64,000 nt of DNA from the NCBI GenBank assembly GCA_905234665.1, contig CAJOIV010000006.1, positions 62,001 through 126,000 of the forward strand. Direction: 5' to 3'. How positions within the stretch are numbered: position 1 is the stretch's first letter; each line of letters begins with the position of its first letter. This document shows positions 62,973 to 64,000 of this stretch, piece by piece. The position numbers and the translations under genes are program-made. The notes under the pieces are model-generated. The model worked only from the letters and a program-made list of their open reading frames with translations, had not been told where the DNA came from and did not search any database. The stretch comes from an uncultured Bacteroidales bacterium. GTDB lineage: Bacteria > Bacteroidota > Bacteroidia > Bacteroidales > P3.

Positions 62973-63395
62973 CTATTTCTGTAATACGGTGAATGCCAGG
63001 GCGTAGGTGCGTATCTGGTGAATCATCGAGGTGAGGCCGTTGGAGCGGGTGGGGGAGAGGTGCTCGCGGAGGCCGATCTTGTCGAGGAACTCGACGTCGG
63101 AGTCGAGGATGTCCTGTGCCGTCTGGCCGTTGTAGACGCGTATCAGCAGGTAGATGATGCCCTTGGTGATGACGGCGTCGCTGTCGGCACTGAAGTAAAG
63201 GCGTCCGTCGCGGTTCTCGCAATGCAGCCACACGCGGCTCTGGCACCCCTGAATGAGGTATTTGTCTGTTTTGTACTGCTCCTCGATGACGGGGCAGTCT
63301 TTGCCGAGCTCGATGAGGTAGGCGTACTTGTCCATCCAGTCCTCATAGAGGGAGAACTCGTCGACGATGCTTTCTTGTATTTCCTTTATTGTCAT
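62973..63395 (-). CDS. sufE: Cysteine desulfuration protein SufE
   Basis: 140 residues from ATG 63395. Sulfur-accepting Cys51 in YLIQGCQSRVWLH; FSLYEDWMDKYAYLIELGK and HLSPTRSNGLTSMI are also typical. Accepts sulfur from SufS and passes it to the SUF scaffold. The TTG at 63407 sits in a word repeat and is less likely. Confidence 0.94.
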   Translation of the reverse strand: MTIKEIQESIVDEFSLYEDWMDKYAYLIELGKDCPVIEEQYKTDKYLIQGCQSRVWLHCENRDGRLYFSADSDAVITKGIIYLLIRVYNGQTAQDILDSDVEFLDKIGLREHLSPTRSNGLTSMIHQIRTYALAFTVLQK

Positions 63396-63414
63396 TTCAA
63401 TTCTCAATTTTCAA

Positions 63415-64000
63415 TTATTTCGGTGCGGTGTGAATCACCTGGGCGGCGATGAGGCCGAAGGTGACCTGTGGCAGCAGCACGGCAAGGAATGGCGGTAGGC
63501 TTCCGTTGATGGCGAAGACGGTGCTCACCTTCATGAAGAGCACCATCGTGAACGCCAGCGTGATGCCGATGGCCAGGCTCAGGCCGATGCCTCCGCGGGT
63601 CTTGCGGCTCGACACACCCACGCCGATGAATGTCATCACGATAATCGACAACGGGTTGATAAGCCTCTGGTAGAATTCGATGAGGGCCTCGACCACAGCG
63701 CTGGACCCCCTGAGCCGCTCCTGTTTGATGTACTCGAATAGTTCGATACTATTCATGGTCTCAATGCGTTGCGACGCTTTGTCGAAGTCTTCGGGCGTGA
63801 GGCCGAGGCTTTGTTGCGACATGGCGGCGTGCTGCAGTTTCTCGTACTTCCCATTGACCACGTGACGGCACAGGTCCACGCAGTTCCATGTGTGGTTTAC
63901 AGTGTCGTAGGTGATGCTGCTGCAGGTGACGCGCTCTCTGATGTGCCGTTGCTCGTCGTACTCGTCGCGGTGGAACTGCATGGCCCGCATGGTCTTGGCA
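63415..64000 (-). CDS. LptF/LptG-family permease, C-terminal part
   Basis: Runs off the right edge, so the N-terminus is missing; about 195 residues are visible. The end of a periplasmic domain is followed by a helix pair and three membrane helices (PLSIIVMTFIGVGVSSRKTR, GIGLSLAIGITLAFTMVLFM, FLAVLLPQVTFGLIAAQVI). The SSRKTRGGIG loop is typical of LptF/LptG, which move LPS out of the inner membrane. Confidence 0.88.
   Translation of the reverse strand, partial: AKTMRAMQFHRDEYDEQRHIRERVTCSSITYDTVNHTWNCVDLCRHVVNGKYEKLQHAAMSQQSLGLTPEDFDKASQRIETMNSIELFEYIKQERLRGSSAVVEALIEFYQRLINPLSIIVMTFIGVGVSSRKTRGGIGLSLAIGITLAFTMVLFMKVSTVFAINGSLPPFLAVLLPQVTFGLIAAQVIHTAPK

Overview
The window looks like the chromosome of a gut-type member of the order Bacteroidales. 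The signs are repeated promoters of the Bacteroidetes form TTTG-N19-TAnnTTTG, an rpsF-rpsR-rplI block, a PorT-like type IX secretion protein together with a C10 protease carrying a type IX sorting domain, a Bacteroidetes-type RpoZ, and many small lipoproteins. I do not assign a genus. Most of the window is GC-rich core. Three AT-richer islands interrupt it, at about 2.76-7.55 kb, 20.3-26.6 kb and 59.9-61.4 kb. They carry toxin-antitoxin pairs, secreted proteins and unusual RNA leaders.

Layout: 0-2.8 kb is mutS (frameshifted). 2.8-7.3 kb holds two toxin-antitoxin modules and a large LamG protein, each preceded by a copy of the same promoter/leader repeat. 7.6-9.8 kb has seven tRNA genes around rpsF-rpsR-rplI. 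9.8-18.8 kb has a two-component pair, a thioesterase, an asparaginase, PorT, a frameshifted FAD protein, uvrB and small exported proteins. 18.8-26.7 kb has a transglutaminase-like protein, a lone XRE regulator with a clear operator, and a seven-gene lipoprotein operon behind a structured leader with two exclusive folds. 26.7-36.2 kb has a coiled-coil lipoprotein, Dcp, RNase R, a preQ1 riboswitch with a queuosine transporter and queF, a beta-barrel protein and a C10 protease. 36.4-43.8 kb is a mostly overlapping minus-strand run (bamD, rpoZ, coaBC, lytic transglycosylase, frameshifted uvrA, DUF819 transporter). 44-49 kb is guaA, a LysM/periplasmic-binding protein, lpxC, lpxA. 49-57.8 kb is a sugar-nucleotide and surface-glycan cluster plus a three-repeat lipoprotein. 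57.9-64 kb is htpG, a PIN toxin-antitoxin pair, an oligopeptide permease, Fe-S assembly genes and an LptF/LptG permease running off the end.

The most unusual signal is a family of palindromic elements inserted in frame inside three unrelated conserved genes (rnr, the DUF819 transporter, coaBC). Each encodes nearly the same peptide (RNEKLGI.N ... NSSFLIPNSS), much like the palindromic elements known from Rickettsia. Related short-word repeats encode the hydrophobic core of at least two signal peptides and the last residues of several proteins. A second notable signal is a pair of about 230-nt structured RNAs with a shared leader, each with a long hairpin that competes with a terminator. A third is that mutS, uvrA and a FAD protein each carry a frame change of the same phase, which is either an assembly problem or real gene decay.
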